A stretch of DNA of 64,000 bases from an uncultured Verrucomicrobia subdivision 3 bacterium (GTDB lineage Bacteria > Verrucomicrobiota > Verrucomicrobiae > Limisphaerales > UBA11358): positions 1 to 64,000 of the forward strand of contig CAIXPZ010000311.1 in the NCBI GenBank assembly GCA_903921455.1, in the 5' to 3' direction. Below the pieces are notes generated by a model that was not told the DNA's origin, searched no databases, and worked only from the letters and a program-made list of their open reading frames with translations. Positions 63,095 through 64,000 of the stretch are shown here, one piece after another. Both the position numbers and the translations under genes were made by a program. Numbering within the stretch: the first letter of the stretch is position 1; each line of letters opens with the position of its first letter.

Positions 63095-64000
63095 GCACGC
63101 GAACAGCTAAAGATGAATCAGTGTTTCACCAGGGGCGCTACGCCAGCAGCCCGGATTTCGAGCACGGTTTACTTGGCAACCTAGTTGCCAAGCGTGCAGT
63201 GCTGTTGGATAACCGCGCCGATCGCGAATTGATTTGGGCCGTCCATTTTCTTTCGCATCAGGATGGCGGACTCGCTGCCGTCGTGCGTGATTTGCTTTCC
63301 CGCTATCCCGATCGCCTTGGAACGAGCTCGATGCTGGCTGGCAAAACTGGTGCGCAAAGCTTTTCTGCCGATAAAATCCGCCAAATCCGCATGGAGATGC
63401 CGGCGAAATTGCGCGGCAAATTTCCGGTGAAAGGAGATTCCCAATCTGAAATCCGCTCGCTTTCCGGCAAGGCTGGCCGAAATGCACGCGCTGCGGAAAT
63501 TGCCAAGGCATTGAGGAATGCCATTGAAAACGATGAAGTGGTTAATTTGGACGGTTTATATAAACGGGAAAATGCGGCCTGTGAAACGCATCCTGAAACC
63601 TATTCCGTTGCCTCATTGCGTGAACTTTGCCGCCGTGTCGCGGTTGAAGGAATGGATTTAGGCGATGTAAAAACCCATAATTTAGAGCGGGAACTGGCTG
63701 AAATGTGCCTTGATCCGAAGTGGGATTTTGCTGCCGGCGGCCCTTGGTATTTCCGCAGCCTCACTCAAACCTTGCGGGATTACGTAGCTGTGTGGTCTTC
63801 TGAAAAATCCAACGGAGCTGAGACTAAGCTTGGCCGCATCATTGCTGATGAATTTGATTACACATTGCATGGGCGTTGCATGTCCCTGCTATGTGGCGAT
63901 GCCCGCCGTGGAAAATCTTTTGCCGCAAAAAATTGCTGTAATAAATCCCCTGGTAAGGCTCGATTCGTGGAAGTTCCACCGGGCAACGACGACACCAGTT
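63091..64000 (+). CDS. MuB-like AAA ATPase, N-terminal part (runs off the window)
   Basis: 303 residues are visible from ATG 63091 without a stop. Walker A is GDARRGKS at residues 269-276 (LLCGDARRGKSFAAKN), followed by the RFVEVPPG strand as in MuB/TniB-type ATPases. The ~255 residues before it are much longer than the DNA-binding N-terminus of Mu B, and contain helical stretches such as SVASLRELCRRVAVEGMDLGDVKTHNLERELAEM and ADKIRQIRMEMPAKLRGKF. It is overlapped by the transposase stop, so the pair is translationally coupled. The expected role is target-DNA capture and transposase activation. Confidence 0.7.
   Translation, partial: MSTRTAKDESVFHQGRYASSPDFEHGLLGNLVAKRAVLLDNRADRELIWAVHFLSHQDGGLAAVVRDLLSRYPDRLGTSSMLAGKTGAQSFSADKIRQIRMEMPAKLRGKFPVKGDSQSEIRSLSGKAGRNARAAEIAKALRNAIENDEVVNLDGLYKRENAACETHPETYSVASLRELCRRVAVEGMDLGDVKTHNLERELAEMCLDPKWDFAAGGPWYFRSLTQTLRDYVAVWSSEKSNGAETKLGRIIADEFDYTLHGRCMSLLCGDARRGKSFAAKNCCNKSPGKARFVEVPPGNDDTS

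Larger units (their letters stand above)
53376..64000 (+). mobile_element. Mu-like transposable prophage, left part (continues past window)
   Basis: From the tRNA onward the content is phage-like: CI-like repressor divergent from a Cro-like gene, small genes with ATGA overlaps, excisionase-like paralogues, a tape-measure-like protein, a MuA-type DDE transposase and a MuB-type ATPase. The left end is not fixed. Candidate ends carry repeated TGTCGG (53376, 53459, 53478, inverted 53546-53552, 53691), starting with the TG dinucleotide typical of Mu/TniA-type ends. The right end and structural genes lie outside the window. Confidence 0.75.

Overview
The window comes from a GC-rich, Gram-negative bacterium, most likely a Verrucomicrobiota member of the Pedosphaera/Limisphaerales kind. 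The support is indirect but consistent: prepilin-like proteins with the [28 protein letters not shown] type of N-terminus, giant secreted proteins built from autotransporter-associated beta-strand (PATR) repeats, an ECF sigma factor paired with a Ser/Thr kinase, and a dense load of secreted glycoside hydrolases. No taxonomic marker gene is present, so this is inference.

Layout. 0-3.8 kb: start of xylA and a malectin-like lipoprotein (minus), divergent from a NarL-type two-component system (plus). 3.8-9.7 kb: a scrap-yard of broken secreted-protein genes, with a nonsense/frameshifted arabinofuranosidase-like gene, a head-to-head join of two 5'-truncated genes near 7.49 kb, and a frameshifted hydrolase tail. 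10.2-19.6 kb: a minus-strand hydrolase operon running GH2, SGNH hydrolase (internally deleted), GH30, GH106, a decayed GH51, and a GH43-like beta-propeller enzyme. 19.8-38.7 kb: three giant PATR proteins (one fused to GH30) with two prepilin-like genes between two of them. 39.6-44.4 kb: a tightly overlapping plus-strand operon of two GH29 fucosidases, a secreted FucU/RbsD-like protein and an SGNH hydrolase. 44.4-53 kb: a pectate-lyase/PATR protein divergent from an ECF sigma/Ser-Thr kinase pair, then a GH78 rhamnosidase divergent from a sigma-factor relic, then tRNA-Arg(TCG). 53.4-64 kb: the left part of a Mu-like transposable prophage (repressor, Cro-like protein, accessory genes, tape-measure-like protein, MuA-like transposase, start of a MuB-like ATPase).

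How it fits together. The enzymes point to pectin, rhamnogalacturonan and arabinoxylan side-chain degradation (rhamnose, fucose, arabinose, galactose, xylose). The most interesting observation is a bipartite promoter-like element, TGTCGG-N15-[G/A]NCGC, with a constant 15-base spacer. It lies 15-39 bases upstream of six genes or operons here: the pectate lyase, the Ser/Thr kinase, GH78, the GH29 operon, a giant PATR protein and a truncated PATR-type gene. It is proposed as the target of the ECF sigma factor encoded at 47.6 kb, which would make this a sigma/kinase-controlled polysaccharide regulon. A second recurring signal is a C-terminal module ending in F/Y-Y/W-R-x-x-x-P-like residues, shared by seven secreted proteins, which may be a sorting or anchoring domain.
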